Shown here piece by piece: positions 20,601-26,181 of a stretch of DNA of 43,331 bases (the stretch's first letter is position 1; each line of letters opens with the position of its first letter). The notes under the pieces are model-generated. The model saw nothing but the letters and a program-made list of their open reading frames with translations. It ran no database searches and was not told the origin of the DNA. The translations under genes and the position numbers were made by a program. This stretch comes from a virus. The stretch covers positions 1 to 43,331 of the IMG/VR virus record IMGVR_UViG_3300044530_000359; one strand, given 5' to 3'.

Positions 20601-22022
20601 CCCGGTATCGATACCATCCGTTACTTTGGCAAAGCCCTGGCCGGGAACTCACCAGAGGTTGAGGCCCTGCTGAACTTTGGCATGGGTGGATATGAGTTTT
20701 CCAAAGGCGTAGAGCAGAGTGGCCGGGACTTGGCCGATACCCTGAAAAAGAAAACACAAGGCCCACGCACGTTTGGTCAGAAAGTCCTCAATGTCGGCCC
20801 ATCCATTTGGGAAGCCCTAGAAAAAGGCACAACCGCATCCGACATGGCAACCAGAGCCGCCATCTACAAGAAGGTTATGGAAGAGACGGGCAATGAGACT
20901 GAGGCTCTGATGCGTGCCCTTGAGGTGATGAACTTCAACCGCAGAGGAAACTCAGTTGTGGTGCGTATAGCCACAGCCGCCATTCCCTTCTTTAACGCCC
21001 GTATGCAGGGCCTGGATGTGCTGTACCGGGCAGGTATACGCCCGTACATTCAGGGCAAGGATGCATCGGACTACGAGAAGCAGATTGCCAAGACCTTTGC
21101 CATCCGTGGTTTGACCATGATGGCCGTGTCATCCCTGTACTGGGCCATGACCCATGATGATGATGAGTACCTTGCTCAAGAGCAAGAAACACGGGACAAC
21201 AACTGGCTGTTGCCCAGCCTCGGCATGCGGGTTCCAATCCCGTTTGAGGTGGGTGTGATTTTTAAAGTCATCCCGGAAAGGCTGTTGGAACTCAGCTTTG
21301 GCAACGACACGGGCAAGGACTTCAGCGAAGCAATGGTTCGCAACATCAAGAGCAGTCTGTTCATGGACTTGATGCCACAGACGTTTAAGCCCATCTACGA
21401 GGTCACCACAAACTACAACTTCTACACCCGCCGCCCCATTGTGGGACAAGGTGCGGAAGGCTTGTCAGATGTGTTCCAAGTTGGGCCTGGGACATCATCC
21501 TTTGCAGAAGGCATCGGCAAGACGCTGGGCCTTTCCCCACTCAAGGTTGACCACCTGATCAAAGCTTACACCGGAACCATTGGGATGTACGCCGTAGACA
21601 CTATTGATTTGGTCATTGACGCAAACAGTGATGTGCCCAAGGCCACCAAGCGGTTTGAGCAAATGCCGTTCATCAAACGGTTTGCCCTCGACCCAGAGGC
21701 CCGTGGGAAGGTCACGGCCTACTACGATCTGAAGAACTCAGTGGATGAGGTTGTCCGCACCGTCAATCACCTGGAGAAGGCCGGGAACTATGAGGAAATG
21801 GGCGAGTACATGCAGGACAACATGCGTATCCTGGCATCCAAGGATTACATCTCTGCGCTTGAGAAGGAAATGAAATCATTCCGGGAGGTGGCATCCATGA
21901 TCCGCAACAGCAGGATGAGCGGGGATGAGAAGCGGGATGCCCTACTGGCTGTAACCCAGGCTCAGAACAAGCTGACCGGGAACATTCAGGAAATCAAGAA
22001 GATGATAGCTTCAGGTGATTGA
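11688..22022 (+). CDS. Giant polyvalent protein: HExxH, ART-like, LPD38-like domains
   Basis: At 3444 residues this is the largest gene, probably a protein co-injected with DNA that acts on the host. Visible modules: a small N-terminal domain (Y-E-I-E-G-P-E-G-A-T); an Ala/Gly hydrophobic region (about 130-360); a zincin-like motif H1007-E-A-L-H1011; an unknown domain about 1218-1514 with D-V-W-M-T-R; a GNAT-like domain about 1625-1815 (G-G-R-R-L-D-A-F-D, W-D-K-Q-T-F-S-K-F-N); a conserved domain about 1868-2125 with H-D-F-Y-G-H and G-E-E-N-A; an ADP-ribosyltransferase-like domain about 2325-2495 (F-H-G-T, G-S-G-V-Y-T, G-T-Y-D-P-T-N-P-D-I-R); and a long helical C-terminus (about 2500-3444) like large polyvalent protein domain 38. 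A [K/R]-[L/Y]-S-[V/L/I]-R motif punctuates domain borders. The ribosome site is weak. Domain names follow the published polyvalent-protein families; boundaries are by eye. Confidence 0.88.
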   Translation: MRTYEIAAPDGKTYEIEGPEGATKAQLVQFLLAKNPYAGQTTQELKEAPSAPSKLKDVGIAALTGLAGGAQSLTDLFGAGNIASRGLSSVQQSAQEGLSEARKAEIARDEELKKRAEGSFLDEAGAGFRSFANAPLQEGIQALFSSAPIIAAGALTGGAGAVPLTAARAGLAARAAQAGRVATSGTGVGALMGLGGQKGQDYEAVKRELMARGMPEPEAEAKAQEAAAYSLQNLPRQAVAAGAGALEGRYGVEGALSNFMKQRAATAAAGKAFTPELPPGYGKAAVSSIFGEVIPEGIQAATGQVGTNIALTQAGIPTDALKGVTSAVAHDAAVAALLGTAVTPFQKINMVREFNQTMVERQQKAIEEDAKRREEFERKRQEEIAKTRQELGIQEKPPLLLESDLYKDEKTGELKSKTKLDVAPPVTDPLINPLGNLTKDELGQAVGVSDVYKFVDNYRRKNNLPKLETYSIEDLKDAQPGLAEVGEKGSLESILTFKTGYEANTPISADNVLDIALQKNVETGTKGWSDFLARTTGNNSLDTMSGPELLAVSQALSRLPDSKPESAPIVLPEGTNAKLFKQSQYDSAVRAVDTALSGQGIKLTPGPMTETETLDVIKQATGLTLDKHAKAILDTAVKQGDFDLEMTPKYEVTDPATGVRVGDLYETRKEAQTAAKPKGLNVNEVTESAVVAPKTATTLPEDFDIQEGEFKAGEAPESFDIMAGNTVLANTASYEDAAGRIEGFTKVRKRMADQEIAKITKLQEEIANSQNDLEQMEARGEANTQAYINARGAHARLLKEQEAKTNEAFDRAGEYDPETTPISIKPRKLTPVRRRGHTVLQKGVPSATFPTREAAEEHILANLTDQQLKKLTKTTGEKRSAFEVFGREILDEQGRPVEVDVYSKRRTLARRALAELQAREDKKAGVTKGFAVKRSEIEGEPEVSQEVKDKITELEKFLLPALRKLGLNDVALKIEQSIAGGRAGGSYYKSLIKIAMDEKNPLLTMRHEALHALKDLKFFTPQQWATLERKARTEWVGKYLRQRNADGEPIKPGETSRYDAYEYMNIIEPTVFNEQNPDKPQRTVMSQADFMDLIIEEAIADAFADFTVNKPPPGMIAALMQRLNKFFEALRNAMAGAGFQTVDDIFGKVEAGELKALGQGPAGAKAKLSVTAEKVEEVDPNDVGNIVTNSAYKDAGVNVLGSQIEKTSKPLEVDDVGKLFDDAYMAEFGKAGDWRNPVDFKRAVVQAVDELKVQMQQAKSGLDWYDEDVAEAFKLTQRYIPSLKNPEKRALFSVIAGIMSPSTNARDNWVIAAQAYQHYEKTGTLPGTNPATGGLWMGGLESANKKKQLDMLNAMLQPKSKGGLGEKGAVEWLQGVHTVAEITSFRSKYGGMGKSSTGGKATDILPGFTAFGPKVGPFVMNINGIHEVTVDVWMTRTFNRYFGQMMGPDGKMVRAPTEPQRVAIKNLAVLAAQQLGIKPYQVQSMLWFMEQQIFNKLGTGAKSYGFSDGATKFSETQEGAGVSKVPPANIGANATANKPTRKQAVGSGVQAGKLSVRSTGQEVTDENIRSAKPTVRPSGGGNEKINYGPKYSLRGDIRSYRAGDEETPTHTARSLGDAGGVRVLGAKPITQYTPANSFKGIVSQYGYQSPAFYEISGKDADVYERAIQDAKNSSPYGAAVYVYPVDEYANMRLFLTEDGKSGFALKGDDIVSVFSGPPHKGSVNSSIQLAVQEGGRRLDAFDTVLTDIYHANGFQIVGRMNWNEEYKPDDWDKQTFSKFNSGEPDVVYMAYNPDDNRTIFENPGEYFDDPDELAQAQRDAVNAYYNEGTGYGSAQQAEASRRLKAQTGTVSGQRGVRRGVQLLDEQTRAKYPGLEEPVKGLPATVKVDGVDVTFGPYIPAREAAVLYAEESGLPYRQQSSYHKLDPEFSKMLASSYARMIDEPNAPQVKAAYKAWADETIAQYKAMLKTGITVEFFPDAIDTYGNPRNSILDVLNNNHLYVFPADGGFGKDAITDEQIRSNPALALTDIVISGRRARVVEVFRATHDFYGHIKEGFGFRAEGEENAFQSHVRMYSPLAARAMTAGTRGQNSEVNFGPNADFNKTASGKDTKYADQKIGLLPEWASTMEIEPDIVAEPASVVTGVVLGTLQPGAASFKGAHYGNAKVNTLNGDKYGTGIRGAESKRLAQSNDERINRRVYFYTQKPDGTMPIPEAGLGQYVYTQQFDNILPPGVESDRLSDQAKGNSNDFESLVVDAGYDGYAIPDMGMMVVLNHNAPVQYRGTRSEMAERGEKLSIRPPPLIGRIAPNTPEFKRFFDGSKAINDDGSPRLMFHGTVETPGEEGNLFSIFNLSDDGKLGSGVYTTSVPVYAETFGFSQPALMPLYLSAKNPYNIDLGDFPTRMKGGNLVLTDEAFNALETQMKEAATKLSGKRLMDLEGSQVRKMFEKAGYDSIIAKDSYGNIIEALAFKPEQVKSATGNVGTYDPTNPDIRYSLRAPTWVPQNIWDMHEKLRRADAEASGYVNLRTNQKGRVPSPGALKRNQTMAFRRLNTAIENYLKTDNFDDVNALMVQMNEESGRRESASDEKLSVRNIIGDQKVIDFYMTKTTAREEKGHAARMLEAITPPTYTSLRQMFLNQYDSLARLDNRYAKAKGIVRLMADSSAEAAALMSDMAAGVAARVIGMGGSPGGAPVYRNGATYIDNKNGTIKGPAEIFAPLAKYNDPDIYRAYQVWAGVKRGSRYMQNPNGTYEEKLFNGKDDIAYADFLLTKFPEFKQVQADWNVYNDGLVDYMVSTGVISKEGGEKFKKHGDYIPFYRQLEGEETIGPKVFQNISGVKPPKKAKGSEAPLADFLETVVRNTQAAIQSGMKNAAAVRTVDMLGELGETTKIAKPQGINTVSLLRDGKVEHYHVNDPLLVDSLKSLNLAKLPGLGFLSGPANLLRSLVTKDPGFMLANLMRDSMSAWVTSGQNFKPGIDTIRYFGKALAGNSPEVEALLNFGMGGYEFSKGVEQSGRDLADTLKKKTQGPRTFGQKVLNVGPSIWEALEKGTTASDMATRAAIYKKVMEETGNETEALMRALEVMNFNRRGNSVVVRIATAAIPFFNARMQGLDVLYRAGIRPYIQGKDASDYEKQIAKTFAIRGLTMMAVSSLYWAMTHDDDEYLAQEQETRDNNWLLPSLGMRVPIPFEVGVIFKVIPERLLELSFGNDTGKDFSEAMVRNIKSSLFMDLMPQTFKPIYEVTTNYNFYTRRPIVGQGAEGLSDVFQVGPGTSSFAEGIGKTLGLSPLKVDHLIKAYTGTIGMYAVDTIDLVIDANSDVPKATKRFEQMPFIKRFALDPEARGKVTAYYDLKNSVDEVVRTVNHLEKAGNYEEMGEYMQDNMRILASKDYISALEKEMKSFREVASMIRNSRMSGDEKRDALLAVTQAQNKLTGNIQEIKKMIASGD

Positions 22023-22290
22023 ATTCAAACAACCACCCGATAGTTTTCCGGTGAGCTTCATCCCAAGCGTTTAAACGCATCTCCTTAGACATCGATTTAC
22101 CCTGGTCGATTTCCATATGGCAGTGGTAGCAGAGGGCCGCAATTCGGTAATCGTGGGCCTTCAATCCCCTGCCTTTACCATCCCGTAGCTGGTTGGAGTG
22201 AGCGGCCACTATCGTGCCATCCTCGACTCCGCATAGCTGACAGGGTGACTCCCGGACAATTTCAAGGAGTTTTTGGTTGCGGTACATCAT
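21994..22290 (-). CDS. YbcO-like HNH nuclease (DUF1364 type)
   Basis: This 98-residue protein has C17-x2-C20, H31, H46 and C54-x-H56-C57-H58, with A-A-H-S-N-Q, G-L-K-A-H-D-Y and I-A-A-L-C-Y-H-C-H-M-E-I-D. This is the pattern of the small phage nuclease family of E. coli YbcO (DUF1364), related to HNH/His-Me enzymes, thought to act on branched or single-stranded recombination intermediates. It ends the leftward operon and overlaps the 3' end of the giant + strand gene by 29 bases in convergent orientation. Its ATG overlaps the stop of the upstream zinc-ribbon gene (ATGA), so translation is coupled; its own ribosome site is weak. Confidence 0.78.
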   Translation of the reverse strand: MMYRNQKLLEIVRESPCQLCGVEDGTIVAAHSNQLRDGKGRGLKAHDYRIAALCYHCHMEIDQGKSMSKEMRLNAWDEAHRKTIGWLFEFNHLKLSSS

Positions 22291-22466
22291 GGGTTTTTAC
22301 GGGGTCTGCCCCGGCGCTTGTGTTTATCCCTTGGGGCGCTGGTTGGTTGCTCAAGGGTGTTGAAACGGTGTTCGTTGAAGCACTCCCGGATTCTGTTTAC
22401 ACGGGCCTCAACCTTGCGTTCACTACGCACAACCACCGTTTCAACTCCACATTGAGGACATTTCAT
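22287..22466 (-). CDS. Small zinc-ribbon protein, NrdR-N-terminus-like
   Basis: This 59-residue protein reads M-K-C-P-Q-C-G-V-E-T-V-V-V-R at the start, then R-I-R-E-C-F-N-E-H-R-F-N-T-L-E and a basic tail R-R-G-R-P-R-K-N-P. The C-x2-C start, the basic R-x-R-E-C segment and the F-x-T-x-E ending resemble the zinc-ribbon half of the transcription regulator NrdR, without its ATP-cone domain. The fourth zinc ligand may be the histidine. The ribosome site is CAGGAG, six bases from the ATG. The basic A/T-hook-like tail suggests nucleic acid binding. It overlaps the YbcO-like gene by four bases. Confidence 0.75.
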   Translation of the reverse strand: MKCPQCGVETVVVRSERKVEARVNRIRECFNEHRFNTLEQPTSAPRDKHKRRGRPRKNP

Positions 22467-22478
22467 TTCTTCTCCTGT

Positions 22479-22937
22479 TTAAACTGACACTGCTTCAATT
22501 TGCATGGGTTTGCGCCGTTTGATTGCATCATCCATTTGCTCAAGCAATTCCACCAAATCTGAATCTAGCAGATGTAGCTTGCCCTTCCATCTGGCAATGG
22601 TCAGTTCAATATCGTGTATAAGTTCAGCCTTCATATACTCATCGTTTAAAACATTGAGCGTGAGCCTATACCCGCCACCACTTTCTCTGTCTGATGGCAA
22701 GCTGACAAATGCCCGAATGTGAGACGGGGAACGATCAAGCAATGTGATTCGGCATCTTTGAATTAACGACCTTGCCTGATCCTTGCGAAATTGTCTTGCC
22801 GCTTCGTTATCGTCCCATTCAAAGTGCTTGTGTAGCACACAGCTTTCGTCCTTTGCCGCTTCAATTACATCGTCAACCATCAACACGCCATTGTTCTGTC
22901 GTGCCATCTGTTCCAAAAAATCTTTTTCGTCTTTCAT
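22479..22937 (-). CDS. Conserved phage protein of unknown function
   Basis: This 152-residue protein has the phrase V-L-H-K-H-F-E-W-D-D-N-E-A-A-R-Q-F-R near residue 34, a combination I recognise from many phage hypothetical proteins, followed by beta strands and a C-terminal helix (E-L-I-H-D-I-E-L-T-I-A-R-W-K). No catalytic motif is evident. The ribosome site is AAGGAG. The 450 bases upstream, which would be its 5' leader if it is transcribed from the right, form the unusual GG-every-5-nt tract. Confidence 0.72.
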   Translation of the reverse strand: MKDEKDFLEQMARQNNGVLMVDDVIEAAKDESCVLHKHFEWDDNEAARQFRKDQARSLIQRCRITLLDRSPSHIRAFVSLPSDRESGGGYRLTLNVLNDEYMKAELIHDIELTIARWKGKLHLLDSDLVELLEQMDDAIKRRKPMQIEAVSV

Positions 22938-22944
22938 GTTTTCT

Positions 22945-23387
22945 CCTTGTTAAAAATGCCTGCTGTACCCAACCGATACTTACCCAATCGATCCATGCCT
23001 GCCTTACCAAACTCCACCACACCTCAACGCACCTTGCCACGCCTGCCTTTCATTACCCGGCCTTGCCCAGCCGATCCCTGCTAGACCCATCCACGCCTGC
23101 CTCACTCCACCATGCCCCGCCTATCCTGGCTACGCCTGCCTTGCCCCACCTGACCTTTCCTCGCCTATCCGTGCCATGCCTGCCGATCCCGTCCCGACCC
23201 AACCGTTCCCCGCCTTGCCTGCCTTGCCCAAACCAACCTGACTAGGCCTTTCCGTACCCGTCCTTGACGAACCTTGCCTGCCTTGCCTAAACCTTCAGCG
23301 CCGAACCAAACCTCGCCCCGCCTCGCCTGCCAAAATGGGCCGAACCGCACCGTGCCAAACCGAAACGCTCCTAGCCCAGCCTGCCTT
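22945..23387 (-). repeat. Noncoding tract with GG every 5 nt (minus strand)
   Basis: About 440 bases between two minus-strand genes contain no credible gene. Written in fives, the + strand shows CC at the same phase for long runs (for example 23046-23100 and 23116-23180), with occasional one-base slips. Words such as GCCTG and CCTTG recur. On the minus strand, the direction of the flanking genes, this is GGNNN repeated perhaps 70-80 times, very poor in C. Four consecutive units would meet the formula for a two-layer G-quadruplex with 3-nt loops. A GTTTAAAC marks the boundary with the upstream gene (23388-23395). Confidence 0.8.
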
Positions 23388-23389
23388 GT

Positions 23390-24091
23390 TTAAACAAAAC
23401 TCTTTGATTCGCCCAAAATAGAAAACTTTTTGCGAACTTCTTGTTCACGATCAGAAGAAACTACTTGGAACAAACCAAACCCACAGCCAGCACTGGCCTT
23501 ACTATCAGGACGGCCAGCACCAATGCCCACTTGCAGACCGCATCGGCTCAACAGATTTAACACATCAACAGTCTTAAACTGATCCATGTCAAATCGAACC
23601 CGAACCTTGCATGCCCATTCGCTATACATTGGGCGTGACCGGACATCGACCACGCCAGTGGCATTCCTTGTGTGGGCCGTGTAGGTTTTGCTCTCACCAT
23701 AAACACGAACCAAGGGGATGCCATCTTGTGCATCGTATCCATCAGCCTCAATGAAGGTGGACAACTTGGCAAGGGTCATCTTGAACCCAACCAATCGACA
23801 AGCAGAAATCATGGCGCAACGGAATGCGGCGGCATTCATTCCCTCCCACCCTTCGTGACTGCGATACCGGGCATCCTCTGCCTCTTTCTCATAGTCCCTT
23901 GCGTCCCGAACCTTTCTGTTTCCAGCGGACTTGCCTTCGGCCATCTTTGCCATGAGTTCAGCTTTTTTGCTGAACCGCTCAATCACCAGCGGGGCAACAC
24001 CCTCAATGATGAAATCAACAGTTGCAAACTTAGGTGGTGAAATAACGCAGTTTTCGTTGTGCGATACACCAGGGATATTTTCTCGTTTCAT
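23390..24091 (-). CDS. Conserved phage protein, possibly RAMP-like fold
   Basis: This 233-residue protein contains G-W-E-G-M-N-A-A-A-F-R-C-A-M-I-S-A-C-R (about 81-99), G-V-V-D-V-R-S-R-P-M-Y (about 146) and V-G-I-G-A-G-R-P-D-S-K-A-S-A-G-C-G-F-G-L-F (about 189-209). The same set occurs in widespread unannotated phage and plasmid proteins. The glycine-rich C-terminal loop and alternating strands recall RAMP (Cas5/Cas6/Cas7-type) RNA-binding folds, but this is an analogy I cannot test here. The ribosome site is GGAG. The gene lies directly upstream of the GG-repeat tract on the same strand. Confidence 0.75.
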   Translation of the reverse strand: MKRENIPGVSHNENCVISPPKFATVDFIIEGVAPLVIERFSKKAELMAKMAEGKSAGNRKVRDARDYEKEAEDARYRSHEGWEGMNAAAFRCAMISACRLVGFKMTLAKLSTFIEADGYDAQDGIPLVRVYGESKTYTAHTRNATGVVDVRSRPMYSEWACKVRVRFDMDQFKTVDVLNLLSRCGLQVGIGAGRPDSKASAGCGFGLFQVVSSDREQEVRKKFSILGESKSFV

Positions 24092-24116
24092 TATTCACTC
24101 CAAAAAAAATTATTGT

Positions 24117-24269
24117 TTAAACCTCGGATTGCGTGCATTTGTGTTCGTTGGCTGTACTCCTGTTTTGAAAAAATAAATTGCATTTGGTGCAACGCCATGT
24201 CTGACCGCTTGTGACTTTTGTGCTGTCACCTGACTCCCTTGTCTGCCATGTGCGGACAGGCTCAATCAC
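24117..24269 (-). CDS. Small C2H2-type zinc-finger protein
   Basis: The C-terminal half has W-R-C-T-K-C-N-L-F-F-Q-N-R-S-T-A-N-E-H-K-C, a C-x2-C ... H-x-C zinc finger suggesting a nucleic-acid-binding role. I prefer the GTG start at 24269 (50 residues) because it overlaps the stop of the preceding small gene as GTGA, the coupling pattern used throughout this operon. A longer frame from ATG 24311 (64 residues) also exists but would overlap that gene extensively. A GTTTAAAC (24115-24122) overlaps its stop codon. Confidence 0.65.
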   Translation of the reverse strand: MIEPVRTWQTRESGDSTKVTSGQTWRCTKCNLFFQNRSTANEHKCTQSEV

Positions 24270-24418
24270 ATCACGCCTCGCATTTCCCAGCCCAGTAGGA
24301 AATAATTCCATCTGCCCTGCATAGATGGGTTGGTGTACTTGTCGCCTGTCATGTTTAAATCAGCATGTGTGTACCCCCTTGAGGACATCAATGCTTCAAA
24401 CACTTGTCTTGCTTTCAT
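24266..24418 (-). CDS. Small hypothetical protein (50 aa)
   Basis: This 50-residue gene begins at ATG 24418, which overlaps the stop of the 213-residue gene (ATGA) and is preceded by AAGGAGAAGC. It reads M-K-A-R-Q-V-F-E-A-L-M-S-S-R-G-Y and ends N-Y-F-L-L-G-W-E-M-R-G-V-M. No domain is recognised. The combination Y-T-N-P-S-M-Q-G-R-W-N-Y-F-L-L-G-W-E looks like a conserved, folded small protein rather than noise. It is coupled at both ends. Confidence 0.72.
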   Translation of the reverse strand: MKARQVFEALMSSRGYTHADLNMTGDKYTNPSMQGRWNYFLLGWEMRGVM

Positions 24419-25056
24419 AGCTTCTCCTTAATGTCATAAAACCAATCATCCCCTGCCGACCACTTGCGTGTGCCATCTACCGTCCAAATTTCTTTTGCCG
24501 CCTGGAAGTCAGGAAACTTGGTTTCAGCAGGAATAAGGCTTTGGTCATACCACAGGCATCTGTTGTTGGGTTGACAGGCAAACTGTCCGTTGTCCAACTG
24601 AATCCAATTGAATGACTTGTGTTCTTCAGCCTGTTCGGTAAAGCCCGTGTCTAAGTCCACACCATCAGCGCAAAAGTCCACGGTGAAGAGGTAGCGCCCA
24701 AAGTGCCATTGCTTGTCTTTACCCAAAAACTTCACGCCCAGGTTACGCAGACCAATCTTTTCAATGACGGTGAACCGATACCCCATGCAGTCCCACAGTT
24801 GCAGGGTGTCGATGGGTAAGCAGTTAATTTCGGTGATCTCGCCCTCTTTCCACACATAGGCGTGGATAGGTAGCTTGTCGTACAGCGCACCATACGCTGG
24901 CAATAGCGATTCAATGCGAAACACTTGGCCCCGCAAGGCTTTTAGACTCACCCAGATTGCAGGTTCAAACTCACCGTGACCTTTCTCAAAGTTGTACAGA
25001 AACTCACGCTTCACAAAACATTTGATGGGTGGCAACGATGCCACGATATAACTCAT
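24415..25056 (-). CDS. Conserved phage hypothetical protein
   Basis: This 213-residue protein is rich in aromatic residues and strands, with F-V-K-R-E-F-L-Y-N-F-E-K-G-H-G-E-F-E-P-A near the N-terminus and Y-G-A-L-Y-D-K-L-P-I-H-A-Y-V-W in the middle. The first phrase is recurrent in related phages, always without function. Strand-rich content and no membrane segment suggest a soluble cytoplasmic protein. It overlaps its neighbours by four bases at each end (ATGA), so it is part of one coupled message. Confidence 0.75.
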   Translation of the reverse strand: MSYIVASLPPIKCFVKREFLYNFEKGHGEFEPAIWVSLKALRGQVFRIESLLPAYGALYDKLPIHAYVWKEGEITEINCLPIDTLQLWDCMGYRFTVIEKIGLRNLGVKFLGKDKQWHFGRYLFTVDFCADGVDLDTGFTEQAEEHKSFNWIQLDNGQFACQPNNRCLWYDQSLIPAETKFPDFQAAKEIWTVDGTRKWSAGDDWFYDIKEKL

Positions 25057-25277
25057 ATCTTCTCCTCAATGTTCTTGACCAAAATGTCGAACCACTCATG
25101 TGTGGTCTTGCCTTTGCCCATCCCATCCATTGGGCTGATCGCAGGGCGCAGTTCCTTGATGAGTTGCAGGATGCGCTCTTTATCGCTTTCGATCTCCTGA
25201 AGAATTTTTGCTTTTGTGAATCTTTCTCCATCTTCAAACCCTTGGATATATGCAGTTGTGTTTTGTGCTGGTGTCAT
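25053..25277 (-). CDS. Small helical hypothetical protein (74 aa)
   Basis: This 74-residue mostly helical, charged protein has Y-I-Q-G-F-E-D-G-E-R-F-T-K-A-K-I-L near the start and a C-terminal I-E-E-K-I. It is coupled by ATGA overlaps to the genes on both sides. No domain is recognised; a DNA- or protein-binding helical adaptor is possible but unsupported. Confidence 0.68.
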   Translation of the reverse strand: MTPAQNTTAYIQGFEDGERFTKAKILQEIESDKERILQLIKELRPAISPMDGMGKGKTTHEWFDILVKNIEEKI

Positions 25278-25429
25278 GTGTTGTTTTCCTTAAGTTGTTG
25301 CATCAATGCTTTCTCTTGCGCTGTCCAGACAAACGCATTTCCATATTTTTCATTCCAGTTTTCTGGCGGTGACAAATACCAATCCCACCATGATTGGCAG
25401 GGGCGAGGTGCTGGTTTTTCATCGGTCAT
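25274..25429 (-). CDS. Small Trp-rich hypothetical protein (51 aa)
   Basis: This 51-residue gene starts at ATG 25429, overlapping the previous stop (ATGA), and ends inside the start of the next gene (ATGA). It contains C-Q-S-W-W-D-W-Y-L-S-P-P-E-N-W-N-E-K-Y-G-N, unusually rich in tryptophan and proline, followed by a short helix. Function is unknown. Overlaps at both ends and the absence of any competing frame support it as real. Confidence 0.7.
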   Translation of the reverse strand: MTDEKPAPRPCQSWWDWYLSPPENWNEKYGNAFVWTAQEKALMQQLKENNT

Positions 25430-25692
25430 GTGTTTTTCTCCTTTGATTTAGCAAACATTGCACGAGCGAACTCAACAATCACATAGTGGGTACCACAAGT
25501 CGCAAACTTGCCGTGGCTCATGTCGTAATCTAATTTCTTCCAAACCGCTTTAATCTCCTCATCCGTCAACTCTACCCATTCACTTTTTGGAAACAAAGCC
25601 CACACCTGCCCCAGCGGTGTAAACAAAGGACAGTCTCTGTCTGTACTTACCACGCCGTTGCTTGGGTCGTACCATGCTGTTGGTTTATCCAT
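25426..25692 (-). CDS. Small phage protein with W-V-E-L-T-D-E-E-I motif
   Basis: This 88-residue protein contains W-V-E-L-T-D-E-E-I (about residue 39) and ends with an alanine/lysine-rich helix A-R-A-M-F-A-K-S-K-E-K-N. It is one of three proteins in this operon with that arrangement (also 25685-26053 and 26892-27164). The motif is frequent in phage hypothetical proteins. The ribosome site is GGAGAAGAAC. Coupled by ATGA to the downstream gene. Confidence 0.72.
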   Translation of the reverse strand: MDKPTAWYDPSNGVVSTDRDCPLFTPLGQVWALFPKSEWVELTDEEIKAVWKKLDYDMSHGKFATCGTHYVIVEFARAMFAKSKEKNT

Positions 25693-26053
25693 TGTTCTTC
25701 TCCTTGAATTTGTCTAGAATTCTTTGTGCAATGTGCCGCTTGAGGTACAAATCGGGTGTAATGGTGAAACATTCTTCAATGTCTTCATCGCTTAGATCGA
25801 CCCATGTGCGCTGTGGTGGTGGGTAGTTATTGCTACTACATGCAACACATTCGTAAAGCACCTTTGCTTTGCATTCGGGGCATATAGGCTCTTGCTCAAT
25901 CTCTTGCCCCAACCTTTGCACATCACGCATGGGGTCTGACAATCGTTCTTTGAGTGCGGTGATTGCTTCATTAACATGGCGGCTTTGTGTGTAATGCATT
26001 TTCACAATGTCCAATGCAAAAAGCGCCAGCTTCATTGCCTCTTTGTCAGTCAT
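25685..26053 (-). CDS. Small phage protein, TDKEAMKLAL and LSDEDI modules
   Basis: The start is ATG 26053 (122 residues), not GTG 26059, because the ATG overlaps the stop of the upstream membrane peptide as ATGA. It joins three pieces: an N-terminal T-D-K-E-A-M-K-L-A-L ... A-I-T-A-L-K-E-R-L helix pair, a four-cysteine zinc-like cluster (C-P-E-C-K-A-K-V-L-Y-E-C-V-A-C), and a C-terminal W-V-D-L-S-D-E-D-I ... K-F-K-E-K-N module. These modules shuffle among small phage proteins; their role is unknown. Confidence 0.72.
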   Translation of the reverse strand: MTDKEAMKLALFALDIVKMHYTQSRHVNEAITALKERLSDPMRDVQRLGQEIEQEPICPECKAKVLYECVACSSNNYPPPQRTWVDLSDEDIEECFTITPDLYLKRHIAQRILDKFKEKNNG

Positions 26054-26181
26054 ACCCACCCCAATCCTTTAAAAACGGAAACAACTAAAGCAGTTGTGCC
26101 GACTATTAATGAGAACCGTCCCTCGCAGTGTGGTGCTATATAAATTGTGCCAATCAGCACAAGCATTTGTGTTTCAGTCAT
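26050..26181 (-). CDS. Small membrane protein (43 aa)
   Basis: This 43-residue peptide has two hydrophobic stretches (M-L-V-L-I-G-T-I-Y-I-A, and L-I-V-G-T-T-A-L-V-V-S-V-F). AGAGGAGAAC precedes its ATG, and four-base ATGA overlaps join it to both neighbours. It would sit in the inner membrane. Function is unknown; small phage membrane peptides can act in lysis control or exclusion, but nothing here points to either. Confidence 0.7.
   Translation of the reverse strand: MTETQMLVLIGTIYIAPHCEGRFSLIVGTTALVVSVFKGLGWV

Noticed and set aside
22772-23245. 157-codon + strand frame over the GG-repeat tract
   Set aside because: It is a by-product of the low-complexity C-rich strand, starts inside a real minus-strand gene, and the 5-base period is incompatible with codon selection.
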